Positions 12,532-25,054 of a DNA stretch of 64,000 nucleotides are shown piece after piece. A model generated the notes under the pieces. That model was given only the letters and a program-made list of their open reading frames with translations. It ran no database searches and had not been told where the DNA came from. Made by a program: the position numbers and the translations under genes. The stretch is from Serendipita indica DSM 11827 (lineage: Eukaryota > Basidiomycota > Agaricomycetes > Sebacinales > Serendipitaceae). Where the stretch lies: NCBI GenBank assembly GCA_910890315.1, contig CAJVGD010000020.1, forward strand, positions 124,001-188,000. Direction: 5' to 3'. Every line of letters begins with the position of its first letter. The first letter of the stretch is position 1.

Positions 12532-12659
12532 AGTACGGTGAGCTCGACCTTCCAGAAACACCATCTTAGATGCCTTGTTCTGCTATTCTGTATAAATCTG
12601 AATGGATGGAGATGCACAAATTTCATATATTGCATCGTTGATTCTGGACTCGCTTCCCC

Positions 12660-15600
12660 CTACTTCGACGTCCCCTGCGACTCTGCCCATTGCTTGAGCC
12701 ATGCAACCAGATCATCATTGCTGTGGTTGAACCACTTGACGTTACTCCGAATAGCGTCCAACGCCTGTTCCACAGGCATAGAATAGTTGGTAGTATCTTT
12801 AGTCTCAAAGAACGCCTGGACGTCTTCGAGGTCGTCCTTGGTCGAGAAGCCGTTCAGGGTCAGTTTGATCACATATGGCCAACTTGGTCTTGTCAGTAAA
12901 GTGGCAAGGTATACAGAGAAACTCACGCGAATGAACCCTCGAAGCGTTTGTCAAGCTGCGTCGTGTCAGATAGAACCGCACTGGATGAACACCCATACCG
13001 TGTCAAAGTTTTCCTTGAAGAACTCATAGGCCCTGCGGCGTGCAAAGCGGTTCCTATTGAGGCCCATCGCGAAGAACCTGGCACAGTTCAGAGAGCGTCG
13101 AACACAAATCCGTTAACGCACGTAACGTCCCCAGCTTTCAGCTCGTTCATCATAAAATTAAGCGCGATTTCGATGATCTCTGGATCCTTTGAAGCCGTCA
13201 TGGCATCGAGAGCGCTCCTCCTCATCGACGGCGAGGGCGGATTGAGAAACACTTTTTTGGCCGTTTCCCATTCTTCCTTTCCTCCAGAACGTACCCCACA
13301 TACAAAGGTCGAGGTTTGGATATCTGGTAGGATGTGCGAGTAATCATTTCGCTCGACCAAGGCCTTGAACCTGGAGCGTAACTCTTCGACAACTCTTCGA
13401 GTCGCGTTAGTTCAGGATCTCTCCTCCTATCTGAGCTCACGTTGGCGTCTCTGAATTGGCAGCTTCATTGATTGCGAGTGTTCGAAGTTGACGACCATCG
13501 ACGGTGTCCGATTCTCGCGAGTCGTAGCCATATTTCTCTACTAATGGCACAAATAAAGACTAGAAAGTGTAAGTTGTCAGAAGGGCACGATTGATTGACT
13601 CACCTGGAGGAACGCTTGCATATTGGATCGTACTTCGTCTGTCATCTCCCACCAAACCTCGAGCACGCCGCGCAATCTGTCGGCAATACTTTGCCATACG
13701 AGATCTAGGATGTGTTAGCGAGTCAATAGAATGACTTAGGGACCTACACTCAGCTTCTCCCCTGAGCTCGTTGATGAGCGCCAGCCCGTCACTTGTACGA
13801 CATAGGCCACTTTTTGCCAAAACCATCACATCTGAGATGAGACCCATGCGATCCGTGACCGCGAACGGAGAGTTGGGATCAGCAGCTTGTCGACCCAGTA
13901 ATTTGACTCGTTCTGGTGGGTAAAGGACGCGGTCTTTGCAGAATCAGCATCACACTTGGGTAATAATACGACTCACAAACACCCGAAGTCCCAGCATTGA
14001 GCTTGTATGGTTTGCTGGTATCCACTGGATAAGTTGATTCCCGCTCCGTCAAGAGAATGCTTCGATCCACAACACTCTGTCCACTCTTATCTACTTTGAG
14101 AATATTCAAAGGAACCTTCCTACATGAGAATAAGACAAAGTGTTTCCAGAGAGATTTGTTCGTACCAGAGTGTTTGGTTCTCATCCTCCTTGACATCTCC
14201 GGTCTCGAGGTAGCGCTCTTGCCTGACTGTGATGCCATCCGAAGTCTCTGTGACTTTCAAAACGGGGAATCCAACATTGTTGATCCACTCGTGCATGATG
14301 CTCGCCACGTCTTGACCTGTGGCCTCGGAGACCCCATTCCAGAGATCGACAGTTCGGGCATTAGAATACAAGTGCTTTTTGAGGTACAGTGACTGGAGGC
14401 CCCTCAGCGGCGACATTCGAGTAAGAACCGACTGACCACGCCCTTGAGGAACTTTTCCTCGGTCACAAACTCGGAAAGCATGCGAAGAACTGAAAAAATT
14501 GGTCAGCAAAGCCAAAACGTAAAATCTGTAGGCTACCAGCTCCAGCCCTGACGATTGTCAATACTCGTCGAGTGCCAAGGTAGTTGCTTACTTCGAGTAA
14601 CTAAGGGCGTCAAAGATCATATGCAGCTTCTTTGCATCGTCACAAGGTACCTCTATGGGATGGCTCGAGCGCTGCGCATCGAGTGCAAGGGCCTAGGGCA
14701 AGTCAGAAGTGGCTTCGCGGCTGTACAGAGGATGCTGACCCTCTCTAAATGGTCGTTGATAAATGACATTCTACAGCCCCATTCGGGGAACAGCCTGTAT
14801 CCGGTAAGATGGATGCCGTCCATGAGATTAGGTGCGCACTTGTCGAGAATAACCAGTTCTCCCATGAGAGTTGCAAAACCTGCTATTCCATTAACACTAA
14901 TCAGATGAGTTGTAGCGCGCACCTTCGTTGAGATACAAGACATCCCACCACTCCATGGTCGTGATATTGCCAAACCTGAGATGCACATGATCAGAAGGAT
15001 AAACAGTCGCTCGTTCCTCCTACCATTGGTGAGCAACTTCGTGAGTAGCGACCCCTGCTATGCGCTTCTTGAGTGTGATTGCACTCTTCTCGTCAATGAG
15101 ATACGCCGTCGTGCGTCCGACGATGAGGCCCTACTAAGGGATTAATACAGTTAGAAGAGTCGAGAATCACGAACCCAATTCTCCATCGCTCCTGATTCAA
15201 AGTCGTGAGCCTATATAAATTCAGACTTGTTTCCTGTCCAACTTGTAGACACATACGACCAAAACATCTAGCTTTGGTATAGGAAACTCGATGTCAAAGA
15301 CCGATTCGTAGATAGAAAGACACTTGGTGTTGACGTCCAGGGCAAACTGTCCAGAGTCAATGTGAATCTTCGCCGTTGTGTATCCGCTCACCTTGGCTTG
15401 ATGGATGACATCCTTTGTCCCATATACACGGACTGGGCGTACTTTGCCAGTTAATGGAGAAGTAGAATAGTCTTCGACGTATTCGAATGGCCCGTTGGCG
15501 TACGCGACCAAGTACGTTGACATAATTGGTGATGTCTGAAAACGGGTGAGTTTCCAGCCAGCCTCGGACCCCTTCATCTTCAAGCTTGCAAGTCCCAAGG

Positions 15601-16425
15601 CCAGCTCCTCTGTGGAGTCACCGGCTTGGTCGGATATACGAGAAAGAGGTACCTCGAAAGCGACAGGCATATTCGAGAGATTGACCGTTCCTTCGCGGGA
15701 AACCATGATGATATCTACCAAACATCAGTCTTTATTGTAGTGTCAGAAAGTGCGTACCGAAAGTGGCTTTCAAAGCCGGTTCGTCCCAGCATGGAAACGC
15801 CTTGCGCGTGTCGGTCGGCGCAAATCTGACGGAGGTCAGCTAAAAGTTGAACGGAGAGACTTGTGGCGCACTGAGTGAGACTGTAGTTCCTGCGAGCAAC
15901 GCATCAGAGAAGTTATTCTCAAACAATTGTCTTCAAACTCACATTTTCTTGCCATCAATCTCCGTCTGAGAGCGGTAATAGCCTTTGCTCAACATAAGTA
16001 TATGATTTTACCAGTCATCGACACCTTGCCTTTGATTTGATCTCCGAGTGGCCCTCTGAACGAAATTACGAGGTGTGCGCGTCCCTTGGACAATGGTTTT
16101 CCCGTTTTGAGTGTGAGTCTTTCAAGGTCTTCATCCAGATGTTGCTCTTTGATTTCTGTCGTGTTTTCTCCCCAGAGGAGGGTGACATGGTCAATGTCAA
16201 GCTTGGCCACATTGAGAGACACGGTCGAGGTCTCTTCCAAGACATCCAACCTAGAACAGTGAGATTTAGAAACTAGACCCAATAGTTCACCTACTCTATG
16301 GCGACACGACCTTGAAACTCAAGCGCGTCGAGGTCAGTCCTGACGAGGAGGCTGTAGTGAACGGGCTTGATGTTCTTCGGGAGACGATAGGGATCGCTGA
16401 CTTTGGAATCTGCTGGTGTAGACAT
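12660..16425 (-). CDS. APE2: M1-family zinc aminopeptidase (APE2/puromycin-sensitive type)
   Basis: Metallo-aminopeptidase that removes N-terminal residues from peptides in the cytosol. The start at 16425 gives [19 protein letters not shown] followed by [12 protein letters not shown], typical for the family. Many short exons are separated by roughly 50-nt introns. Key motifs are all present on the minus strand: substrate-binding GAMENW near 15185, zinc site HEVAHQW near 15045 (HExxH), and the third zinc ligand in [13 protein letters not shown] near 14925. Downstream, [19 protein letters not shown] and [15 protein letters not shown] match the C-terminal domain of this group. The ERAP1_C-like tail ends in [18 protein letters not shown]. 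The total is compatible with the usual 870-900 residues. No breaks were noticed, but I did not resolve every exon. The symbol is by nearest yeast family member; AAP1 is equally close. Confidence 0.9.
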
Positions 16426-16663
16426 ATTGGTAGCGTTGTCAGTGCGTGTCTTTCACGGGTAGGCGAAAGAGAGTGGGGCTAGGTCGAAAGTCACCAGCAC
16501 GGGTTATATGCTCTGCAGCGCGCTTAATCGAGTAGAAAAGATTCAAAATATGTACAAAGATCCAATGAGCAAGAGAGGATTGTCGTTGGATAGGCCCCTC
16601 TCGAGCATGCGGTCACTACTGCGCCGAATAAGCGATCAGACTGCGGTTAGATCCCGCGACTTT

Positions 16664-18643
16664 CTAGTGTCGAGGCTTGAATGCGCAACGAAAGTTCGAG
16701 GGCCGTCTACAATAGACGCCATCAGAAGTGCGAGCAAATTATGAACGAACTCATTCTCACCTGATTGCCATATCCTCGTATTCAATCATCTCTGGAAGAA
16801 CCTCTCCGTCTACAACAGTGATTTTGTAGTTGAGAACGAGCGCTGCGAAGAATGTCTTGCCTGTTCTCTGTGCAAGATGGCGACCAGGGCAGATTCTACC
16901 GACGGTCAACGCGATTTCACGAGCAAGGAACCAATCAAACATACCGCTTCCCAAACCCATATGGCAAGGTACCGGCATCTGGTAGCTTGACCGCCTCTTC
17001 CTCGAGCCATCTTTCCGGCCTAAACGCGTCGGCATCGGCACCCCATATTCGTTTATCCCGAAGCATAAATCCAATATTCGCGTGGACCATCGTGCCTTTC
17101 GGGATAGTGTACTCGCCTAATGAATCTTCCTCAGAGCTCACGTGTGGAAGCCCTGAAGATTGATCAGAGGAGTCGCGTACTTGGTCCGGATAGCGTACCT
17201 AGTGGCACGGGCGGGTTCAGACGGAAGGATTCTTTCCAGACTGCGTCGAGATATCGAGATGCTTCGCAGTCAGTGGCTTTCACAACACGCTCTTTTGCAC
17301 CACCCGTCAAGGTCATCAGCTCTTTATAGACCTTTTCTTGAATATACGGATGGCGCTGCATCGCGCAGACCAAGTTGAGGACGGCAGTTGCAGTCTATGG
17401 CTTTCGTTAGCGGGATACCTTACAAGCCATGTCTTTCCCACCGTATCTGTTCCAGCTGAGGGTGTATTCAGCGTCCATACTGTGCCCAGTACGAAGTACA
17501 TACCCGAATATAGCATTGCTACAGCGTCTCTCAACTGCTCCGTTGCAAATTCTGGTTCGTGAAGATGCCGGGAAATGAAAGATGAGTCCGCGGTTCCTTT
17601 CTTCTAGGAAGATATGAGTTGTGAGATGATTAAACAAGACGTAATATCAACACCATATTCTCCTGCACAAGGCCAAACGCCCAGAATCGGATCTGTTCAC
17701 TGAGTGCTCTCCCCTTCTTTGCGACGCGATGAAACAGGGCTCCTGGGGTCCAAGTCGGAAGATGCTTTACTACGAGAGATGAATATACAATCTACTCAGA
17801 GGATAAAACGACTCACAGATTGGGAACAGGTTGACAAACCAAAGCTGAGTGAGGACGTAGACGACCATATCCGAGTTCTGAGCGTTCATCTTTGCGAGAT
17901 CATCTCCATGTTCTTGACAGACGCGCTCCCCATATGCAAGCTTGATGATCACTCTCCCGACTGCCCTTCATAACTTGTCAAATTCGAGTTCTGAGCGAGT
18001 GAGAAGACACGCACCTGATGATTTGATCATGCGGATCACCAGAGTGACCGCTAAGACTTTCAACGAGACCAGCTGCTTGCTCCTCGAGCAGATAATCGAA
18101 TGAAGTGACCTCTTGTGGTCCAATAACCCTGCGGAGAATCTTCCTCTGCTCGTTGAACTCTGCATTCGGCTGAGACATGGGCAGACTCCAGTCGAACTTC
18201 ATCCTATATATTGTTAGCTGATGCAGAATTGAGAGAAGAGGAACACACAGCTCGTTCATCATGACCGAATGCGCACGCGCAGACCAGACATTGGCACGCC
18301 GGCTCAACAACTCTTCTGCGACGTCCAACGACTCGACGACCAACATAGGCATCCCGAGTAACTCCACATAGATTACATCGCCTATTCAAACTGAGCAGTG
18401 GAGCAATTCTCCTGAGGAAAACTAACCATAACGCGATTGCCATTCTGTGAAAGCCTCGTACCAACGCTGTGTCGGAAAGTCGAGTACGTTTCCTATGACA
18501 GCTTTGCGCTTCGGTCCCGGAAGAGGTTTCTTTTTTTGCGTTGTTGGTATTTCGCGAGTTCGAAATAGCCAGTAGGCGGCTAAACCGCTCGCAATAGCCG
18601 CAGTCGCACTAAAAATAAGCTTAGATTGGACGATAGATGCCAT
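16664..18643 (-). CDS. Cytochrome P450 monooxygenase
   Basis: Heme-thiolate monooxygenase with an N-terminal membrane anchor (LIFSATAAIASGLAAYWLF) and a proline-rich hinge (KKKPLPGPKRK). The I-helix has AGTDT, the K-helix ExxR is KESFR, the PERF-like segment has FRPERW, and the heme loop LPYGFGKR/ICPGRHLA is split by an intron inside the motif. The start at 18643 is the ATG just before the anchor. I place the stop at 16664-16666: the frame reaches an in-frame TGA at 16757, but that coincides with a good donor (AG|GTGAGA), and a short last exon then encodes RRPSNFRCAFKPRH. The downstream P450 array has the same final intron and a similar RRPE.VRCRFVP tail. Substrate unknown; this type is common in agaricomycete secondary metabolism and xenobiotic oxidation. 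Confidence 0.88.
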
Positions 18644-19506
18644 TCGCGTCTGCCCGCGAGACCAACGGTGAGGTGGAGAAACTGGCAAACACCGACGAAG
18701 AGGCAAAGGTAGACGAAAGCATCGTCGAGAGGGCTCAGTCTTTTAATGAAAGTGTTTAAGCCCGGTATCGCCGCTTTCTAGGGTCTCTTCGGTGTTATCT
18801 CGAGTTCTCGACCGACGATTACGCCATCATTGGACAAGGGTCAAGTTTCGGGCCTGTAGACCTCGCCGATAGGAGCCTGGTTGATAATGGTTTAGAAGTG
18901 GTTCAAGACGTTGATTGATAGTCGTGCCGTACAAGCGCGGGGGGATACAAGGCTCCGATCCCTGCCACCTAAAATCCAACCAGCACACGAGTATCTGGTT
19001 ATCTTACCAAATCACGAACCTGTCTTCATACCCCTTGAATGGAGTTCCAAATTCAAATGCTGAGTATACGCGCTGGTTGATGTACAAGGCAGCAGCTGTT
19101 TCTGGGTATGAACTATATATAAGCTCAACATTAAAGAAGAGCTCGAAATGCACGGAAAGATCAGGGGAAAGTATAATACTACATTCAGAGTCAGTTATGA
19201 ATTTGTGAGAGGTTCAAACCATGGGTCAGACCGGAGAATAGAAGTGCTATGCATTTACTCTCGTAGTTCTCCACGATCCACAAAAGGCACATCTCCCTTG
19301 TGCTGCGTCGTCTAGATAACCATACACAGTACTCCTTGTCAAAATTTTGGGGCCTGGATCAAGTAAATGGGTCATCAGCGGAGACCTCGCTGGAAGTGCC
19401 ATAACGCGTTAGTCTTGCCAACCAGCATCTGAGAGCGCTTTATTTCAATAAAATTGTCGAGGATATATAAATAAATGCGCGTCGGTTGGCCTCATCCCCA
19501 ATCATC
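18644..19506. other. Intergenic region between the P450 and membrane-family copy A
   Basis: About 860 bases with no supported gene. The promoter of the minus-strand P450 should lie next to 18644. Near 19418 there is a diverged form (CCAACCAGCATCTG) of the motif found upstream of the other membrane-family copies. A B-box-like GGTTCAAACC near 19213 has no matching A-box. Confidence 0.5.
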
Positions 19507-20330
19507 ATGGCAAGCCTCGCAGTTGCTGTTTACTCCATGTCAGCCCCCGCCGCTCAAGACGCCGCAGCGAATACCGTGGAATGTCTCCCATCGTGCGCCA
19601 GTCAGTACAGAAGTCTACCTGGGATAGTCTTGAGCTGTCTCACGAGGATATTCCTCTGTATATGGGCGTCCGTCCATTTCGACATTCCGGAGTCTATCGA
19701 GACCAGAGGCTTGAGTTACTTGAAGCGACTCAAATTTTCGATAATTCATTCATGAGATGCACCTTGGTTCCGCTTTTTGTGACATTGGTGTTCCCGGAAT
19801 GAGCGCTGGGTATGGCAGTTCTTCAGTTCATCAACGCCACCCGCATAGTCAAGGAAATTAGTATGGTGGATCGCCATGAATCCTGAGAGGCTCGCTTGTA
19901 AGGTGCTACTCGCCAACAAGGATTCTTCATCTCAATGGGCGGCTTTCATCTCTTTAAACGATATCAAGGGTTCTCGAAGAAGGAGAATGGGGAGAAAGGC
20001 ACACAGCGAACTCGTTCATTGTCAGGGATTCGGTGATAGAAGAGGGTGACAGTAGACCTAATAACGCACTAAGCGACGAGAGACTTGATGCGATTGAAGA
20101 GGAGTTTGGAGTGCCTGACCACCCTCTCGACGAAACTGACGTCTTTCATCTTATCAAGGCTCACAAACTTCAACTCCCTACCTCTGCCGAGCTGCAGGAC
20201 AAGTACAAGAGCGATGGACTTGCAAAGCTCCTTGTGATAGTCCAAACACTCTGGTCCATTAATCAGTGCATCACACGCAAATCAGTGAAATTCCACTCAC
20301 CGAACTCAAGGTCATTGCACGTGTATATAC
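19507..20330 (+). pseudogene. Multi-pass membrane protein family, copy A (decayed, truncated)
   Basis: Degenerate member of the five-copy membrane family described under copy D. It begins MASLAVAVYSMSAPAAQD and keeps the YRSLPGIVLSCLT block and FLCIWASVH. Compared with copy C, one base is lost near 19746, a conserved Trp codon is TGA at 19800-19802, and the frame shifts again near 20030 and near the 3' end. The recognisable segment (HPLDE.DV, LPTSAELQDKYKSDGLAKLL) stops at about 20330, where an LTR-like sequence begins. The second half of the gene, with the last four or five membrane helices, is absent. This is a clear pseudogene. Confidence 0.85.
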
Positions 20331-20896
20331 TGTAACGCCCTCGTGCCCGAGTGGCATGGGCCAGCCAAAGTCCTCCGGAGCTAGATAGCTAGTCTCTTAC
20401 ACTCTGGTTAGTCTCTTACACTCCCTAAGCGGCGCAGCAGCTCCGCTCTGTCTCATCTCCCTCCCTTTCGTTTCGACTCCATCCTTTCCGCGTTTCGTCT
20501 CGCGCTCTCGCGCATATATAAGGTCTCTAATAATCGATAGCCATGTACAAAAGAAAAATTCCAGCAATTTTCCCGTCCATTGCTCGCCTACCGATGGCTA
20601 AGTCCCGTATTTCCCGCTCGCCTTCGTTCCCTTCTTCCAATTTCCCGTTACCTATCCTCGCCTCAACAAGCGTTCACGCTTTTCAGCATTAGATACTCAC
20701 CTCCGCCCAAGCGCCTGTATACTAGCTCTCCCATCATAGAATCTACATATGATCCGTAGAAAGCTAGCTAAGGAAGCCTCATTATCACTTGTAGCGCCTC
20801 ACGTATGCCTCCCCTGCTCCAACAGACTTAGTTAGATAGCTGTGTACACAGTTGCATGTTGGAATTGAGAGACGCATTGATGAATAGTCAACACAT
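20331..20896 (+). mobile_element. LTR-like fragment (possible solo LTR, Ty3/Gypsy type)
   Basis: Similarity of copy A to its paralogues stops exactly at TGTAACGCCC, a start seen in many fungal Gypsy LTRs. The segment contains a TATA-like CATATATAAGG near 20512 and an internal 15-bp direct repeat (TAGTCTCTTACACTC) near 20391 and 20409. No internal retroelement genes are next to it. The 3' end is a guess: an ACA near 20896 is followed by a base string only partly like the five bases before 20331. It is a fossil fragment at best, and it is younger than the decay of copy A only if it inserted there. Confidence 0.35.
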
Positions 20897-21036
20897 ACGT
20901 TTATCGGGGAAGCCACGGTAACCGAACGTTGGCTGCCAGCAGCAAGCGCGCGGATTATGCCTCTCTGCAGATCTCGGAATACATGCGGCCCTGAAAGGGC
21001 TATAAGATCATTTTTGTGACTAATTTCTTTGCCATC

Positions 21037-22451
21037 ATGGCTCTCGCAGTCGCCGCCTACTCATTGTCAGTCCGCGCCTCTCAAGACGTCCCGTCAAACA
21101 GGGGGGAAAGCCTTCCTTCCAGTGCCGATCAGCACAGAAGTCTACCTGGGATAGTCTTTACCTGCCTCACCACAATACTCTTGTGCATCTGGTCGTCTGT
21201 GCATATCAATGTTCCCGAGCCAGTGGACACCAGAGGCTTGAATAGCTTCAAACGATTGAAAATCTGGATAAAACTGTTCGTTAGACGTAATGTAGTTCCC
21301 GTCATAATCACATTGGTATTCCCAGAATGGGTTCTGGGAATGGCGGTTCTTCAGTTCACAAGGGCCACTCAACTGGCCAAAAAGATCGGTATGATGCGAG
21401 ACCTCGTTTTATTATCTATAAATGACAGATTCTCATTAGGTGCAACTCGGCGGCAAGGATTCTTCATCCTAATGGGTGGCTTTCACCTCTTTGGAAGAGG
21501 TCAGGTACAGTCAGTGAACAAGGCTAGGACGAACATCGGATATTCAAATCACCCACTGGAGTTAGTGGGAGAAAGTCACCATGCACCGCCCGAAAAGAAA
21601 AGAAACGGAATCGAAGAGGAGTTTGGGAAGCCTCTACACCCTCTTGATGAATTCGACGTCTGTCACTGTATCGACACAGGCAAACTTCTCCTCCCAACTT
21701 CTGCCGAACTGGATGACAAGTGCAGGAGAGATGGACTCGCAAGGTTTGTCGTCGTATTGCAAACCCTGTGGTTCCTCGCTCAGTGTGCTCTACGCAAATT
21801 CCGAAAACTTTCAATCACGGAACTCGAAATTATTACGCTCGGATATATTCTACTCACCATGTTAATGAACGTTGCATGGTGGGACAAGCCATATTGGGTG
21901 AAATTCCCTGTGCGCGTATATGAAACACTACCGGAGCGCACAAACGAGCAAAAGGTGCTCAAGAAGAAGATGGAAAAGGTCAATCCTTTCGGTCTGCCCA
22001 TTGCGTATGCCATAGGCATCCAGGGAGAGTACGTCGACCTACGGGTATGAAACGAGTTCCAATGTTTCACTCTGGGTATGTTGGAGCAGGGAATTATTTC
22101 AGTAAATCTGTTGGTGCGCAGGCCACGATCATTGGCGGGATGTTGTTTGCCGCTGTCCATTTCCTTGCGTGGTCTTCATCCGTTCCACCAGACCGTACAC
22201 AATATCTATGGCGACTTGGAACTATTCTCATGATCATAGTGCCGCCTGCAACAGTCATAGCACTGTGCTATGCTGCACTGATCGACCCATGCATTGGGCT
22301 GCTTGTGGGCACATTGCTCATTATTTCCTTACCACTCTGTTACTGGATTGGAAGAGGCATGACGATCCTAGTTACGGTAAAGACGCTAAAGTCGCTCCCA
22401 ATTGGCACATATCGAGGTCTAGAATGGTTTGCCTTCTTCCCCCATATCTAA
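21037..22451 (+). pseudogene. Multi-pass membrane protein family, copy B (one frameshift)
   Basis: Nearly complete family member. Start ATG 21037 (MALAVAAYSLS). Exon 1 runs to 21388, intron 21389-21439, then GATRRQGFFILMGGFHLF and the full set of family blocks. At about 22044 the sequence reads CTACGGGTATG where copy E has CTACGGAGTATG, so one base is missing. The frame then closes at 22050, while the remaining 134 codons, ending EWFAFFPHI, continue in another frame. A single-base difference could be a true lesion or a sequencing error; the long open remainder argues for a recent event. Hydrophobic segments match copy D. Confidence 0.75.
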
Positions 22452-25054
22452 TTCTTGTTATCCCTATCATATGTAACACGCGTAGCCCATATTCTCATTA
22501 CGTCAAAAGTCCATATCGCTAAATTGCACCCGACTCCTGGGGAAGATGGCCAAGAAACAAACCCTCTAGGGCCGTAATAAGCTCAAGATACCTGCATGAT
22601 ACTCGGCAGAGTCCTGCCAACGCAGTTTTGACTGGCGACTCTCAACGAGCGATGACACGATTCTATCGGTCGCAATTGTGTCAACGTTGGGCTGGAAGGT
22701 GAAGTAGAAGTCGGAGAATGTCAGGAAAGAACTTATGACGATATCGTCCTTAAGACTGAGTAGAATTCGCGCACCTTGGCCGGATGCGGTAGCATGCTCG
22801 ACTAGATTGTACGGCGACGTTGTCGAGTGTCGCTTCGACTTGGTCCCGGAACCATTGCCCGTCATACATGGAGGAGAGTTTCGTTGCTCCATTGGTTGCC
22901 TGTCGCGTTCTAGTTAAATGGTCTATAGTTCCATAGAGCATAGGTGGATTGGACATTGCCGTTCTTGTTGAGAGACAAGTTTGGATTCAAGGAGGCTGAT
23001 CCGTTCCAGTTGTCTAAGGGGCCGTAGCATGAGGATTGCCAAGCTACTTGAATAATAAGAGAACGCTACGAAAGTGAGAAAGGTAGTGAAGTTGCTCATT
23101 CCTACTCTCCAAAGCCTCCAGTAGGTGTCGGGCAGATTTACGTGCATAGTATTGATTCCTCTCTTCACCAAGAGACCTGCTCGATATACTTCTAGGGCCG
23201 GCATGAACGATTTAGAAAGTCGCATTGTCCACTTGTTGATAGAGGGAATAATTGACGACCTTTCGGCAGTAAATCGAACATCGACTCTAGATATGACTAT
23301 TTGCCGATACGCGGTGTTAGTATGGTCAAATGCGGCGTGCCAGATTGCGAGGATATGCTTCTGTCCGACATTTGTGAAGATTTGAATGGGAATTGATGAC
23401 TGAAGATCCGCTGCTTGAGTTTGTACAAGCCAAACGCAGTCCAAATGCGTAATGAGCAAGGGCCGACGGGCGTGGTCGGTGACAAACTTGGGCTCGACCG
23501 CGACAGCCTGTCTGCTGTGATTGCCAATCTCGCACAATCCAGGATTATGGACATCTTCCGTATCGTCTTTGTACCTGTCCAGCCAACAGAATAATAGAGT
23601 ATTGATCTCCACCCGCAAATCCAACATTCTGAATGTGCTTGCTTTGCTGGCTAATCTTTGTGATCCTTATCTCCAGATCGCGTGGGATGTTCAGTCGCAC
23701 TCTTTGCTCCGGCGTTTGACGCTGTCCCATGACATCCTCGCGAGAGTCCCCAAAGACTCATGAAATGAGTACGGGTATCAAAGCCATAGTCCAGTTCCTT
23801 ACTCAGTAGCAAACCGAGTCTACGCCTTCAATCCTACGCGCGAATTCTTCGTTCAAAACACTTTCGAGTTCCCGAACACCGCACCGTGGCGACGGGAAGG
23901 ACGGGCATGGTATATATCTCCGTCTGTTTCGCTCACGATTCCGTGCGGGTAAGTCGCCTATCGATCTGCTTGTTACCTGCCAGTCGTTACTGAGACGGGT
24001 GGTAGACCAGTAAATAGGTGTACACTCGACTTGGCAACCGGTAAGCTGCACGTTTCCGAATACTAGTCGAGCGCGAACTCAAGTTAGCGACAGTTTGTAT
24101 CGAGCCGAACCAGACCTCAATGAACGACAACGCTTGCCACCACGTTGAGCCCAAGCTGTACCGTAGAATACAACCGCGAATATCACCCTTGTGGACGAGT
24201 CACACCAGGGGATGAATTTGATACGACTCATCAATCTCGGTCTCAGAGAAGGCGAGGTAGGGTCTTCACACCAGCACTCTAGTCTGTTCGAAGCGTGCCA
24301 GCGGGCTGCCTTTTCATCTGACGGCCTGAGACCTACTACCTCATCAACTTACTTCCTGCTGTCGATATCGTACACTAGGACAGGTCGTACCCAATCAAAC
24401 GCTTGCGGCTAGGAAAGGTGAAGCGACGGCCGGGGCTCAAGGGAGCCATGGTAGGTAAAGTCGATACTGACACTTCATACATCGGCAATGCGCAGAGCTA
24501 GATCTCCGAATGTACTAGCCTGAAGCGAACTCGTACTTGGCACTCTGGAAACGATAGCAAGGAGGCGCCAGATGGTCAGACGTTACTGGAGTAGGCGATT
24601 AGCCTTTGACGTCGTTCATATTTTCTCTTGATTGTCCCATTTTTCCTCACGAGTGCTGTGGTTGTCGTGGAACTTAGCCATCCGACGACGGCATCTCTGG
24701 GATGCATGTAGGTCTGTCAATTACGATGATAGTCGTAACTTGCTTATCGGTCTTTGGTGGATTTTAGATCTTCTTATTTCGCTGTCAGCGCTGTTAGAAT
24801 GGTTCCTGTGCTGTGGAATTGGCTCTATTCCTCAGGTGAACTTCGTTCCTTGCCTGTACTGCCTGATACATGTTTCCAATGCGAAATCCTCGTGTTTTAT
24901 GATCAGTTTGAATTATATTTCATAGTAGGATTTGAATCGGTTTGTTAACCAGCAGGCACGCGGATAGCCGTCCACAGATTTCGGATCGATACGAACCTTG
25001 AGGACATATATAATGCAATCTGGCGTGGTTGATTCTCTTACTCTCTTCGTCCTC
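22452..25054. other. Gene-poor interval with decayed minus-strand coding traces
   Basis: About 2.6 kb between membrane-family copies B and C. The longest open stretch is on the minus strand at 22923-23627. Neighbouring minus-strand frames (23545-23730 and 22566-22892) look coding-like but cannot be joined through consistent introns. I recognise no family. The segment nearest 25055 holds the promoter of copy C, with AACCAGCAGGCACG at 24947-24960 and a TATA-like ACATATATAATG just before 25013. Confidence 0.45.
22923..23627 (-). CDS. Hypothetical ORF of about 230 codons
   Basis: Open minus-strand frame; I do not recognise the product. It contains a hydrophobic patch (FTTFLTFVAFSYYSSSLAIL) that could span a membrane and a mixed beta-like middle (IPIQIFTNVGQKHILAIWHA). 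Splice-like boundaries are not evident at either end, and other frames overlap it with similarly long openings. It may be an exon of a decayed gene rather than a live gene. No relation to the flanking membrane family was seen. Confidence 0.25.
   Translation of the reverse strand: MLDLRVEINTLLFCWLDRYKDDTEDVHNPGLCEIGNHSRQAVAVEPKFVTDHARRPLLITHLDCVWLVQTQAADLQSSIPIQIFTNVGQKHILAIWHAAFDHTNTAYRQIVISRVDVRFTAERSSIIPSINKWTMRLSKSFMPALEVYRAGLLVKRGINTMHVNLPDTYWRLWRVGMSNFTTFLTFVAFSYYSSSLAILMLRPLRQLERISLLESKLVSQQERQCPIHLCSMEL

Noticed and set aside
16757-16759. In-frame TGA as the end of the minus-strand P450
   Set aside because: It lies inside a strong AG|GTGAGA donor, and the short downstream exon 16666-16710 encodes the same RRP....CRF.P tail as the array P450s.
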